The translations under genes and the position numbers were made by a program. From Carnegiea gigantea (lineage: Eukaryota; Streptophyta; Magnoliopsida; Caryophyllales; Cactaceae), in contig JAKOGI010000053.1 of assembly GCA_029747015.1 (NCBI GenBank), positions 903,501-967,500 of the forward strand: 64,000 nucleotides of DNA, given 5' to 3'. This document shows, in pieces, positions 13,253 through 24,406 of the stretch. A model generated the notes under the pieces. That model ran no database searches and was not told the DNA's origin. It saw only the letters and a program-made list of their open reading frames with translations. Each line of letters begins with the position of its first letter. Position 1 is the stretch's first letter.

Positions 13253-15714
13253 TCTGTAACAACCCCAGCCCCTAGGCCAGAAGCGTTACGCTTTCCTAAC
13301 TCCTTACTTAATTCCTGGGACGAAACGGACAGAGTTTCCCCTAAAAGCTGACCATTTACAGGCTAAAAGCCTTATAATAAGTCCCTGTAAATCAACAAAA
13401 GCGCAAAACATTTAAAACATAGCTCAACGGCCACACGCCGGAGTTCATAACTCAATGAGCCACTCGCTCGAAGTACACCAACCAGATTGATTCATGAATA
13501 AAGAAGAAATGGAAGATACAACTCAACGGTTAATAAAACCGGAGTATTAAGATTTACATCCCAAAACATAGCTAAATTAAACCAAGAAGACATCTAACTA
13601 ACTTGATGGTTGGCTCAAACGGCCGTACAGAGTGACCTGTATATCATATGCATTACATGAATTAGAATAATCGTTTACAGACCTTTATAAACTAAGAGTA
13701 CATTACATGACTTCATTAAACACATAAGATCCCTTCAAATGAGCACATACGATGCCTTGTAAGCAACAATAGGTTTCTTCTGGACTTATCTGATTCAACT
13801 TCTTCCTGTCAGAAAGAAAACCTGGGGAAAAGGGGAAAAAGTAATGGGATGAGCAACCACACGCTCAGTGAATGTCCCCCAACCCCCTTAAAACCAAAAC
13901 CGTTGCAGGCAATACTATCTTTACTAGTCATATATCACGTTTCCATACTTTACTATCATAATAGACATTCATAGAACCTTTATGGGAGGATCACTAAACA
14001 TAACTTTACTTCAACCACTCAATCATATTTCTAGGTTCCTCAACGACAGAGTTCTTTACTAGCAAGCAGTTAGGCACGTGAGTAAGCATCGAAGGCTAAG
14101 TATAAGGATCTTTTCTTTTCACAATATAACTTCCTAACACTCCATTTAAACTACACATGAACCCTCAATCATATGATGTGTATATAAGGTTATCCCTTTT
14201 CATAATTACACTTTTCTTGGTATTTCATTCATATAATATACATATTACATGCATAAACACGTGTCAAGCATTTAAGTACCTTTAAACATTATATTAAGCT
14301 ATATGACACCTTCGCATGCTATTCGTATATCAACGTTCTTTTTTTTTTTTTTTAAGGAAGAGACGCCTTCATTCATGGAATTTTTAACGTGTTATAACTT
14401 TCTTTCTCATCTTATACACTTTAAATCAGACAGATTTGTCATGGATAAGAATGATGCCACATTAGATTGGAATCCACGTTCAACCATACTTAAGAATCAT
14501 TCATAATGCATCCATTGAAAGCTTTCCTTTAATACATAGGCTAAGAATCCACATTCAAACATGTTTGAAGATCATTTCATAACTCATTCATTGAAAGCTT
14601 TCTTTCTTTCGTTGAAAATGTTTTCTTAGTCTTCAAAGGAAGTTCCATTTCGTTTGGTCGCGTAACGACCCTTATAAGCTTTCCATACATCATTCCATAT
14701 AGCCTTTTGGGCTCATAAAAAGAACTTCCTTTCCTTTGTAATCGTTTAAAAATGGCAAAGGGCCAATTGCTTTTCTTAACTTAGTACGAAAGTACTTCTG
14801 GCATAAGATCATCACAGGGTGCTGATTGGGTGAGAACTATTCTCGACCCCATAGTGAGACCTAAAGCTCACGCTTAAGCTCTCACTCCCGGGATGGCTAC
14901 ATATAACATATCGGACCATTACATTAACCCTCGTCAGGGCCTCTAGGGTTTATCCGGACTTATCCCCTAGGGTAACATCATTCTTTTCATGTAACATCGT
15001 TCTTTTCATTCTTTTCATATGGTCCGAAGCACATTATCTTAGCCACTTTAAAGCGTATGGGCCATAATGACTAATAATTTTGTTGTGTCTTTTGGTAAAA
15101 TCATTTATCACGTAACTCACACTTTTTTAAACCGTTTTAGGGATTCCCCCGTTCAAGCAGGTTCACTCTCAAATACTGTTTGTATAGCGAAAATAGGCCA
15201 TTGCTTGCTATTAATCATGACTATTATTAGTATGAAAACACGAGAAACGTTCTTTGTCAAATCACCACACTTTCACGCATAATGCATCTTAGATATAAAA
15301 GGGGGAAAGGGATTCACACGTTTCGCATTCAAACACTTTATAATCATTTCAATACAATGAGCCACACATGGCCTCGCAATCCACACGATTGCGGTAATTT
15401 CACAACCCGAACTCCCTCCTCACAAGCACCGTACCACAAGACCTCGAACGCCCATGATTCTTTCCTCAAACCATCCAAATGCCAACTCGATTCATCGATT
15501 TATTAATCACAACATATTATCTTATTAGCTTATGTAAAGGGAGTAAGGTTTAGGCTCTCACCTGATCAACCAGCACCATTCAGCGGTGCGTTACAACAAG
15601 CGTACATATGGCCATATTTATCCATAAATCGACAATACTTTATTCAGCAAATCAAACATAATTTGATTCTAAACATATACGGTGCATTTCGAAGTAACTT
15701 TCCTAAGCATGAAT

Positions 15715-16365
15715 TTACTAAAAAGGGTTCGAATGAAAGCTAAACATATTTCAATAGCCTCGAATTTAATTCGTTTACATGCATTAGCCAGTTTAACTCG
15801 AATCGAACCTAAACATGTTTATATAACTTCGAGATTAATTCTTTAACATGCATTGGCTAAACTACTTGATTTGGGGCCAGACACCCTTCATTTACCTCGA
15901 AAATTAGCTCATTTGCATGCATTGGTTAATTAATTCGAATGGAAGCTAAATACATTAAAAGAACTTCGATTTTAATCCTTTTTCAGATATTAGCTAAATA
16001 ACTTGAATAGAAGCTAAGCACGTTAACACAACTTCGATTTTAATTCTTTTTCACACGTTATCTCATTAACTTGAATCGACGCTAAACACGTTAATATAAC
16101 TTCTTTTTTAATTCTTTTTCACATGTTAACTCATTAACTTGAATCGATGCTAAGCACGTTGATACAACTTTGTTTTTAATTCTTTTTCATGCATTAACTC
16201 CTCAACTTGAATCGAAGCTAAACACGTTAATATAACTTCAAATTAACAGTTCACGCATGGTTTTCATTCATGGACTCGAATCAAGGCTAAATGCACATAA
16301 TTCGCATCGATTTACAATTTCACGCATAAATCAACCAAATGAATCGAACCTAAGCATGGACAGCT
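15715..16365 (-). repeat. 68-bp-period tandem repeat in LTR C
   Basis: Nearly the same units and order as LTR A, including TTGGGGCCAGACACCC in the second unit. Confidence 0.75.
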
Positions 16366-16626
16366 CATTTCTTGACATTTCTAACGAATTTAACAAACCC
16401 GAACTTGACATGCAACATCAATCTGCTGAAAGTTAACTTCGAAAACAGTAATAACTTAGGAGGCGAGAACACCCACCTGGAATCGCTTCATTACCCACTA
16501 AATTGGTAGCAATTCACGCCCAAAATCCCCTTGAACTCGTCCCAAGCTCGGCTACTCCCAGAACCCGAAACCCTAGCTTCGATTTAGTGGTGTTTTTGGT
16601 TGATTTTGGCTAGAAATTAACACCCA

Positions 16627-16634
16627 ACTTATAG
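16627..16634 (-). promoter_or_regulatory. TATA box of LARD LTR C (weakened)
   Basis: The minus strand reads CTATAAGT, one base off the copies in LTRs A and B, in the same context. Confidence 0.5.
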
Positions 16635-16845
16635 AGGAGGCTTGGATGGAGGTGGGTCGTCGGTTTCCGGCCGGTGGACGGCCGGTTTTGGGCGCGTAGA
16701 TGCGTGGGTGTGAGGCTGTGCGAAGTGGAGGAAACTTGGTGGTGGAATGGGCGGCTGAGACGCGTGGTGTGAGGGACCGTTCGTCCCTTTCTCTCGCGGG
16801 TGACGCGTGCTGGCCGGCGGCAGTGCCAGTTGGCCGGTCGCCGGT

Positions 16846-16922
16846 GAGAGAGAGAGATTCGAGAGAGAGAGAGAGAGAGAGCTGCGGTAGAGAGAGAGAG
16901 AGAGAGCAAAGCAGAGAGAGGA
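16846..16922. repeat. GA microsatellite in LTR C promoter region
   Basis: (GA)n with an ATTC interruption, at the same position upstream of the TATA box. Confidence 0.8.
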
Positions 16923-17463
16923 AGTGTGAGAAGGAGGGGGGGTCGGGGTCTCGGGCTCTTCAGGCCCGACTTTCCCCCCTTCCCTTTTTGTTTTAGTTTT
17001 CTTTTTTTTGGCTCAATTAACATCATTCAACTAAATTTCGGTCCCGTACTCGCTAATGGTTAGGCTAAACCCGAATTGAAACGACCCACAATGAACATTT
17101 CAGTTTAAACTTTGGGAATCGGCCAAGTAAAACGAAAAACGATTTTAAAAACTTGGTTTAGCGTTGATTCAAATATTCTATAAATAAGTAGCGTTAATAA
17201 TAACGTTAGTCAAATAATCATTCTTTTTAATAAATTTAATCGTTAAAAACTCGCACAGTTACTAAAAATACGATTTTATAACGTAAACGCAAGACAGGCA
17301 ACTTAACGTAAAAATAACGAAGGTGGGTCTTACACTCTTGCAGCCATAAATAGTTCAGAAATACACAGTAGAATTTACTAGGGCCTTAACTAAATTTTAA
17401 AAAAGTTACTATTTCTGTATATTTATTACTTGTGAGCAAGATTTGGCACACATCACTGCTATT

Positions 17464-18494
17464 AAGGGGCGGAGTCACTAAAGGGTAAGGGTTGTCGATT
17501 GACCCCCAATCTTTTTAGAAAAAAATTAAATGTGGGATATTCTGGTGAAAAAAAAAGGACATATATCAATCAGTTCCTAGGTACTTTACAAAGGCACGCG
17601 CTACAGAGTGGTTGGCCGCCTATTGCTCCATGTGGGAAGTCATGGGTTTGACTCTTCATGCTGTCTTCTATGGATTCTTTCATTTTTGAAATTTTTGCGA
17701 GTGCCCTTTAAGTTTCCTCTATTTTTATTTATCGATTTGTAGCCAACTCATTGTCCCCCTCTCTTTGCCCTCACTAACGCTGAACCAAACCACGCACTGC
17801 CCTCTCTCTATGCCAAGTTGCTTGCTGGCCGCCGCAGCCCCGGCTCGCTCCAACAGACGCAACCACAACCCGGCAAAAGTCCAGCCTCCTCCAGTCCTCC
17901 TCCCAATTCCCAATTTGAGGTAACTTCAAAAAATTTTCAATTTTTGTTTTTAGTTTTGTTATTTTGTAAATAATTATGTTTATTTTATTCATTTTAGTTA
18001 CATTCATGTTAAATAATTGAATAACTTAGTGAATTACTCATGATTCATGAATTGAAAAATGAGAATTTTTACCTAATTGTCTTCTCAGTTGAAGATTTCA
18101 AGTTGGGCCAATAAGGTTTGTTGTTGCTTTCTTCTTTATGTTTAATTTACTAATTTTTATTGAATTTTTGTTAAATAAGTGGTTAATTTAGAGATTTACT
18201 CATCAACTAAGAAATTAGGGTTTTGCCCTTCTTGATTGAGGATTTAGGAATCAGGATTGGGGTAATTTATTGGTTATTGCTTGTTTATTTGTGTTTGATT
18301 TATTGGTTTTAGTCAAATTTGTGTTTGTTAATAATTGGTAGGTTTAATGATTTACTTTGAAAATATGAGATTTCGTCGATGACAGCTTTCTTGAATGTGT
18401 TAGCTGCGCACTTCATATTCAAAACTATTAAAGTTTATGTTATGTGTATTATTAATCTCCACCCCCGTTACTTTGAATCCTAACTCCGCCCCTG
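17464..18494. mobile_element. Non-autonomous hAT-type element (MITE-like, 1031 bp)
   Basis: Ends form an inverted repeat: AAGGGGCGGAGT at the left, and ACTCCGCCCCTG at the right (reverse complement CAGGGGCGGAGT). Flanking 8-bp target copies are CTGCTATT (17456-17463) and CTGCCATT (18495-18502), 7 of 8 matching. A CAGGG-type terminus with an 8-bp duplication is the hAT signature. There is no transposase inside. A tRNA-like segment sits near 17592-17663. Confidence 0.8.
17592..17663 (+). other. tRNA-like (SINE-like) segment with A- and B-box resemblance
   Basis: GCTACAGAGTGGTTGG (17600-17615) resembles a pol III A box. GGGTTTGACTC (17644-17654) resembles a B box (consensus GGTTCGANTCC, one or two changes). 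Their spacing fits a tRNA-derived SINE head. It has no clear cloverleaf ends, so it is not called a tRNA gene. Confidence 0.4.
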
Positions 18495-18502
18495 CTGCCA
18501 TT

Positions 18503-18894
18503 CAAGAATAGTCGTGGATCTTTTAGTTTATTTTAAAAAGTTCGAGGAGTTATCTATTGACTAAATTATTTATGCTGGTTTCTTGTTAATTCGACAGTTC
18601 AATTGATCTGTTCTTAACGTACACTGGTGGTTACCTCATACAAACTATTCATGGGATGCAGAGAAGACCCTTGATTTTTCTCCCCAAAAAGCATGTGGGA
18701 TGACGTTTACCCAGTAGCGAGCTATATAATCAAAAAGGAGCTTTTCCCCCCAAACTATTGATGGACGCCAGACCAGTGATAATCAGGGCCACCATGGATA
18801 TTTTTGCTGTCTCAGTTTGTTATGTATAGGCAAATTGTTCCCAATTAAGGAGTATTTCTCCACCTCGAGATTTGAACATGAAATTGAAGGGTTA
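18503..18894. other. Non-coding stretch
   Basis: Lies between the hAT-type element and the TRIM. No ORF, repeat or RNA signal recognised. Confidence 0.6.
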
Positions 18895-18899
18895 ATATT

Positions 18900-19073
18900 T
18901 GTTCAATTTTATATAAATTGAACATTTAAATAAACCAGTAATGCATATAAGTTCAAATAAAATTTTAACTTAAAATCAAATAGTAATGGACGGAGTGACT
19001 CACAAGCTTATATACATACTCAATCAGTTTAATTTTATCAATATGAGACAAAACCTACTTTCACACTCCAACA
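18900..19073 (-). repeat. TRIM 1 LTR (174 bp, normal length)
   Basis: TG...CA ends. Shares GACTCACAAGCTTATATA and the terminal TTTCACACT-CAACA with the other LTR. Confidence 0.8.
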
Positions 19074-19194
19074 CACTCTCACGTATGAGCTGCTAACAAA
19101 ATTCACACACACTTTTAATCTGAATGAGACGGTGGCAAATCAAGATCAAGCAACCAAGCTCTAAAGCAATGTTAAATCAAGATCGAATAACCCA

Positions 19195-19205
19195 CTCTGA
19201 TACTA
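19195..19205 (-). other. Primer binding site of TRIM 1
   Basis: The minus strand reads TAGTATCAGAG directly after the LTR. This is a tRNA-iMet-type site with one change. Confidence 0.7.
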
Positions 19206-19312
19206 TGTTAAATTTTATATAACCTTGGTTTTTAAAAATCCAAGTCATGCATGAAAGCTCAAAGGAGGTTTCAATGCAAAACCAATTAGCAATAGGTAGA
19301 GTAACTCACAAG

Positions 19313-19354
<42 letters not shown>

Positions 19355-19591
19355 TATATTATATATATATATATGTAACATACATATATATATAATATAC
19401 AATATATATATATATGTATACATACATATATATATAATACATACATATATATATATATATATTACATATATATATATCATATATAATATATAGATATATA
19501 TATATATCGTATACATACATACATAATATATATAGATATATATATAATATATATATATATATATAGTATAATATATATATATATATATGTA

Positions 19592-19634
<43 letters not shown>

Positions 19635-19805
19635 TATGATATAATATAATATATATATAGATATATATATATATATATCTATATATATATATATATTATA
19701 TAATATATGTATATATAATATATAAGATCATATAATATAATATATATATATATATATAATATATATATATATATATAATATGTATATATATATATATAAT
19801 ATAAT

Positions 19806-19861
<56 letters not shown>

Positions 19862-19866
19862 TAATA

Positions 19867-19908
<42 letters not shown>

Positions 19909-20000
19909 AATATATATATTGTAATATATAGATATTATACTATTATGTTGCATACATATATATACTATATTATATATTTATATATAAATATATATATATA

Positions 20001-20041
<41 letters not shown>

Positions 20042-20175
20042 CTATATTATATATATCTATATCTTATATACATATATACATATACATATATATATATATA
20101 TATAGATATATATATACATACTCAAATCCGCCAGTTTTGTCAATACAAGACAAAACGTATTTTCACACTACAACA
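19206..20175 (-). repeat. TRIM 1 LTR (970 bp, with TA expansion)
   Basis: Matches the 174-bp LTR at both ends (19206-19312 and about 20120-20175). The middle is microsatellite. Confidence 0.8.
19313..20119. repeat. Imperfect (TA)n microsatellite, about 800 bp
   Basis: Almost pure TA with scattered G, C and A interruptions. It lies wholly inside one TRIM LTR. The exact length may be affected by assembly. Confidence 0.95.
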
Positions 20176-21046
20176 ATATTTGATAAAAGCAATCCAACTA
20201 ACGATTGTATACCTATACTAGGTAGTTGGCTAAGAATCATAGCTGTTGACATTACGTGTAATTTGATTTTGGAGGAGCAAAGAGCAAACAAGCGTCAGAG
20301 AAATTGCGACATGTCATATTGGACCAATCCAGATTTTTGTTAAAAACTTATTTATTATATACCATAAATAATTACAAAGATAAAATGTGCAAGAAAAAGA
20401 TTTAGTGTACTGGTCCACGATTTTTGAAACTTACAATGAGGGAATGACGCAGTTACTCACAAAAATTAAAGTTTGAGTTGTGTCTTTTTTTTTTCCACCC
20501 TTTTTTTCATCGCCTTTAAGTTTGCTTTTTATCACAATTCTAAATAGAGTTGGTGGTTAATTTTGTAGAAGATGGTGTAAACAATCTTATCCCAAATAGC
20601 GACTTGACTTATAGCAAAAGTACAATCAGCTGTCAAGCTACACAATCAAATTGTGTGGTTCACAAGATCGATTGATAGCAAAACTATGTCAAAATCACCA
20701 GTCCAGAGCTCATATTATCAAACCATGTGGGGCTACATAAGCCGCGTAGCTTCGCTTGGAAAAACCGGCTGTTACTCTTGTATTGTGGTCCTGGAATAAT
20801 TTCAAATCGCCTCTTGACAAATCAATTATGTTTATTATTGAAAGTAAAAAGCGGGATCTACGTTGAGAGTTGTTATTGTTGTATTGAAAGTAGAATATAG
20901 GTGGTATAATCTCAACACAATCTCATGCTTTTGAAATGAATTATTCTACAAGTTTGATGTTAAGAAACAATTCCCTGACAACAGTAATTTTTGTAAAACT
21001 TGTCTGTCATAAGGATGCAAAATTGTTCACAGTTTTACTAGCCTTT

Positions 21047-21586
21047 AGGGCTTGTTAAGTTGGTTGAAATTCGTAGAAGCAGACTGAAGTTGGTATTTTT
21101 TTTGTGGAAGCTGAGAGAAGTTGGCATATTTTTTTGGGTATGATGGGTGGAAGTTGGTTGAGGTAAAAAGTGTGAATAACTTAATAAGTGTTGTTGGAAA
21201 TGCTAATACATGAACAACTTTTAAATTATTTATGAGTTTTTGCATCAAAAAAATTATTTATGTCATTTTTTTATGTATCTATTGAGGGAGTTTTTGCACA
21301 TATAATTTCTACATAATAATTTATAAATTTTTAATTCAATACACCAATACCAAAAGAATTTACTGCAGGGTATTTTTTTGTTAAAAACATAATTAATTTT
21401 CATATGATAGTTTATAAATTGTGAAAATTTGAAGGAGATGGGTTGAAGTGGTTGAAATTTGTTAAAGTTTGTTGAGGTTGAAATTTTTTTGTTAGATTTG
21501 ATAAAAGTAGGTTGAAGTATCTTGAAATTGGTTGAAATTGATTGATGTTGGTAAAATGAAATTTACCAACCAAAAGAACTGACCCA
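21047..21586. mobile_element. Candidate MITE with imperfect terminal inverted repeats
   Basis: The left end GGGCTTGTTAAGTTGGTTG and the reverse complement of the right end, GGGTCAGTTCTTTTGGTTGG, resemble each other with mismatches. The interior is AT-rich with many short GTTGAA-type repeats. No clear target duplication was found. Confidence 0.35.
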
Positions 21587-23089
21587 TATTATAAATCATG
21601 ATATTTGAGATATCCCGACAAATAAACTTTGGTGCATTTTTAATAGTTGGGACCAAATTCGGTCCCCTCCTCCTCCCTTTTGGCTTCCTGCTCTATTCAA
21701 TTCCCTACACACTTTTTATGTTGCTAGACAGATATAAAGTCAGGATGGGTACCATCTTTCGGCATAGAATATCTAATAATTTTAATTGGATTACGACCCT
21801 AAGGTGTAAGGAGAAGGAGCGAATGAAATCTGACTTTCCTAATAATAAAGAACTACTTTTTAAGTTTTCGTTATGTTAAAATTTGATTGCTTCCCAAATA
21901 TGAATCTCAAACATAAAAAGTGGCCCGTGAGGAAGACTGATCAATTGGCAAAGAGTCACATAGAAAGCAACATGAACAGGGGGCTACACAGGCAGGCATA
22001 ATAATAGGTATAATATTAGTATTATTATTATTAAAAACATAATAATCATTTACGAGTTTTGTGGGGGGGTGGGAACTGATTTCAGTCATAGATCTTTGTG
22101 CACCAAAGCAAATTATGTATTTACTTTGACTGAGTTTGTTGGAAAGAATAAAATAAAATAAAATAAAAATAGAACACCTACGATCTAGCAATTAGAGGAA
22201 TCAGCCTTCTGCTTTTTCGCTCTGTTTTCAGTGACAAATCTAAGCCCTGGTCTCAGCCAACAGAAGTGCCGACTCACGTGCATTTCATTTGGGCGTTGAC
22301 CTTTCGTTGCTCTAGTAGGCTCATGATTTGCTCAATCGGCTAGCATTGGTCTTCTTAGCCGCCTTTTCATTTTTTTATTTGTTTTTTAAGACTTGCGTGC
22401 TCTGATTTAAAAAGTCGAAATTTTTTGCCAGAAACTTTTTTCTCTTCTGGTGTGTATAATGATTAGTGTAAATTAGTTCAGATCTGATCAAAATAACAGT
22501 TGGGGATAGTTGAGAATCGGATCATGAAAGCTGACAGTTAGAATTTTCTTAACTCTAATCTTATCCAATCCTTATGGGGTTCAGTATACCTCTAATCCTG
22601 ACTCTGTGCCTGCGAGTATCCTCGAGTTAGCAGGCCGTACACAACCCTCAAGCCCTCTTTATATAAAGTTAGATTTTTCTCAAAAGTTTTTTTTCCTCAC
22701 ATGAAGTTCAACATCAAAGAACCTTCATGAACAAAGGCCCTAACAACATGCTAATGTTTCAACATTTACCATAAGTCTATGATTATTACAACAATTCTAG
22801 TATTTGAATTTAATCACTATAACAATGTGTTCACTTAAAACAACTATTTTTAACATCAAAACACCTTCATCCAACAACACTGCAGCAACACAAAACAGCA
22901 ACCAAATAAAAGCAACACAACACCTAGCAACACCAAAATTGGCACTATAATGACCAAAATTAGCACCAAAAAAATCACCAAAATACACTTAGCTCTTCAA
23001 TATAGACCAAAAAAGAGTAAACCTTAATCATTAGTTCATGAAACTTTGTAAGTTTTTAAACAAGAAATGAAAATGAGATATTACAAAAT

Positions 23090-23205
23090 TTACCCTTTGA
23101 TCATTACAAACAATTATGCTATCATTTTCTCCATCCATATCTTCACAATCATCTTCATCAATTGAGCTGCTTTCCTCTTTGTCTTCACCATTAATATTAC
23201 CTCCA
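23090..23205 (-). other. Short acidic reading frame of unknown origin
   Basis: The minus strand reads an uninterrupted Glu/Asp/Ser-rich stretch (for example EESSSIDEDD, EDMDGEND). It resembles in composition the acidic tail of the hAT transposase at 42813-42952, but I cannot show homology. It may be an exon fragment of an old transposase or chance. Confidence 0.25.
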
Positions 23206-23370
23206 ATTAATATAACTAATTAATATTTACCCCAATTGAAAATGTTTGTGTGTAACTTTAGGCATTTGAAAATGTTTGTGCACTTTATAATGTTATTATC
23301 TTCAATTATAATTAATTAATATATTAATATGATTAATTATAAACTTGTAGGTAGTAATTATACTTGAAAT

Positions 23371-24058
23371 ATGGACCCTACCACCCCCAGCCTTTATAAG
23401 CTTGCTTGAGAGTGACGATTTATCCCAAATTGGAGGAAATAGTGCTATCCCGATTCCCGCACATAATCCCCATGTACCTTACCCCCCATATCCACTACAA
23501 AACTACCACCAGCATCTGCACCATTCATATTACCCACTACAACCTAACTCGAGTATTCCATATGGTTCAAGTCAGAATCCTCGAAACTATCCTCCACCAT
23601 ATTACCCCCCGACACATAATGAATCTTTCAATGTGCATAATACTGAATACCCGTATTAACCTCTATACTATCCTCTGCCACCCCCTAACCCAAATTACCT
23701 TTCTGCAGGTAGCAAGTCCACACCTTTATCCACACAAACCAGATAAATAGTCGGGGTGAGGCACCATGAGACAAATATTAAGGGGCATAGTTGTTGGCGC
23801 AAAAAAGTGGACAATTGCTGAAGATCAACGGCTAATGCGGGGTTGGGTTAATGTAGGCATGGATCCCATTGTCAGGACCAATTAAAAGAAGTCTAGCTTC
23901 TGATCTGGGGTGGCCTCGAATTTTAATGAGCACCGCCCACAAGGGGCATCGGCATGTACTTCAAAGACATGTAATAGGCAATGGCTTTGGTTCTCCCTAT
24001 TAGTCAATAAATGGAAAGGGATTACGTTGAAAATGGAACGTAATAGTCACATTAGGTG
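23371..24058 (+). pseudogene. PIF/Harbinger ORF1, N-terminal half (Myb-like DNA-binding protein)
   Basis: The ATG at 23371 begins MDPTTPSLYK, a start typical of this family. A frameshift follows near 23405. Next is a Pro/Tyr/His/Asn-rich N-terminal region (for example NYPPPYYPP near 23590). The Myb/trihelix-like domain begins near 23805 with KWTIAEDQRLMRGWVNVG, and later segments resemble NEHRPQGASA and VNKWKGIT. Stops occur at 23882-23884 and 23897-23899. In active elements ORF1 assists the transposase by binding DNA. The frame runs straight into the gypsy LTR at 24059 and resumes at 49550. Plant annotations often call this family glutathione S-transferase T3-like. Confidence 0.75.
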
Positions 24059-24150
24059 TGTAATGGCCTGAACCTAAGACTCGTGTTAATTAGTTCAAAT
24101 TATCCTAATCACAATTAATTAAGTTGGGCACATATTTCAATTTTACATTT

Positions 24151-24239
<89 letters not shown>

Positions 24240-24345
24240 GCGCGTGTGTGTGTGTGCGCGCGTGCGCGTGTGCATCGCAGGTTGAAATGACAATGTGGCC
24301 TCAAAATGGACCTCGTAATGCTCATAAATAATTCATTCAAATGCT
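24059..24345 (+). repeat. Gypsy 5' LTR remnant
   Basis: TGTAATGGCCTGAACC here matches TGTAATAGCCTAAACC at 28908. Homology runs through a TG/TA microsatellite and GCATCGCAGG-TGAAATG to AATTCATTCAA, then breaks off. No primer binding site lies between it and gag, which indicates an internal deletion. Confidence 0.8.
24154..24274. repeat. (TATATG)n/(TG)n/(CG)n microsatellite in gypsy 5' LTR
   Basis: Simple repeat at the same LTR position as the (TA)n at 29002-29084 in the 3' LTR. Confidence 0.9.
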
Positions 24346-24406
24346 TTTTGGTAACGTTATGCAAATTGAGATAATAAGCTTTAGTTATATGATTTAGTAT
24401 TATAGT

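Larger units (their letters stand above)
10432..13254 (-). mobile_element. LARD internal domain 2 (non-coding)
   Basis: A 2823-bp copy of internal domain 1 with scattered substitutions and small indels. It has the same signals: purine tract at 10432-10449 and primer site at 13241-13252. Small ORFs shared with domain 1 differ mainly at amino-acid-changing positions, so they show no sign of protein-level selection. Confidence 0.85.
1..17334 (-). mobile_element. Tandem LARD-like LTR retrotransposon array (3 LTRs, 2 internal domains)
   Basis: The same block recurs at 1, 6909 and 13863 (each begins CTCAGTGA), so the period is about 6.9 kb. Boundaries fit an LTR retrotransposon on the minus strand. 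The LTRs begin TGTAAGACCC and end GGGGCTGTTACA in that orientation. Each internal domain is flanked by a tRNA-iMet-type primer binding site and by a purine tract. The order is LTR (1-3473, left end outside the window), internal (3474-6298), LTR (6299-10431), internal (10432-13254), LTR (13255-17334). No gag or pol survives. Long LTRs with a non-coding internal domain match the LARD class of non-autonomous elements. The five bases after the right end are CTCTT; the left partner of that target duplication lies outside the window. Unequal recombination between LTRs is the usual explanation for such arrays (inference). Confidence 0.9.
13255..17334 (-). repeat. LARD LTR copy C (complete, about 4080 bp)
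   Basis: Starts TGTAACAACCCC and ends GGGTCTTACA on the plus strand. It carries the same 68-bp-period repeat, GA tract and a slightly changed TATA box. The element stops here: the next bases, CTCTTGCAGCC, have no counterpart in the internal domains, where TTCTTCCCCCC follows. Confidence 0.9.
18900..20175 (-). mobile_element. TRIM-type LTR element 1, one LTR expanded by (TA)n
   Basis: Two LTRs bracket a 132-bp internal part in minus orientation. The plus-strand left LTR is 18900-19073 (TGTTCAATTTTATATAA to CACTCCAACA). The right LTR is 19206-20175 (TGTTAAATTTTATATAA to CACTACAACA). A primer site abuts the right LTR. Target duplication ATATT flanks both ends (18895-18899 and 20176-20180). The right LTR should be about 175 bp but is 970 bp because a TA microsatellite has grown inside it. 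Size and lack of coding match TRIMs. Confidence 0.85.
20181..23370. other. Mostly non-coding region, no gene recognised
   Basis: AT-rich, with many stops in all frames. The ORFs present are short and lack recognisable domains. A candidate MITE lies at about 21047-21586. A minus-strand acidic reading frame occurs at about 23090-23205. The left end of the PIF/Harbinger element must lie in or before this stretch but no terminal repeat was seen. Confidence 0.5.

Noticed and set aside
1..17334. Centromeric or satellite DNA, or a CRISPR-like array, as explanation for the repeats
   Set aside because: The 6.9-kb unit has LTR, primer-site and purine-tract structure. The 68-bp units are contiguous without spacers.
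17725..18007. ORFs inside the hAT-type MITE
   Set aside because: Short, overlapping, no transposase motif. The element is non-autonomous.
24143..24364. 73-codon ORF across the TG/TA microsatellite
   Set aside because: Its translation is a His/Thr/Ile repeat produced by the microsatellite.
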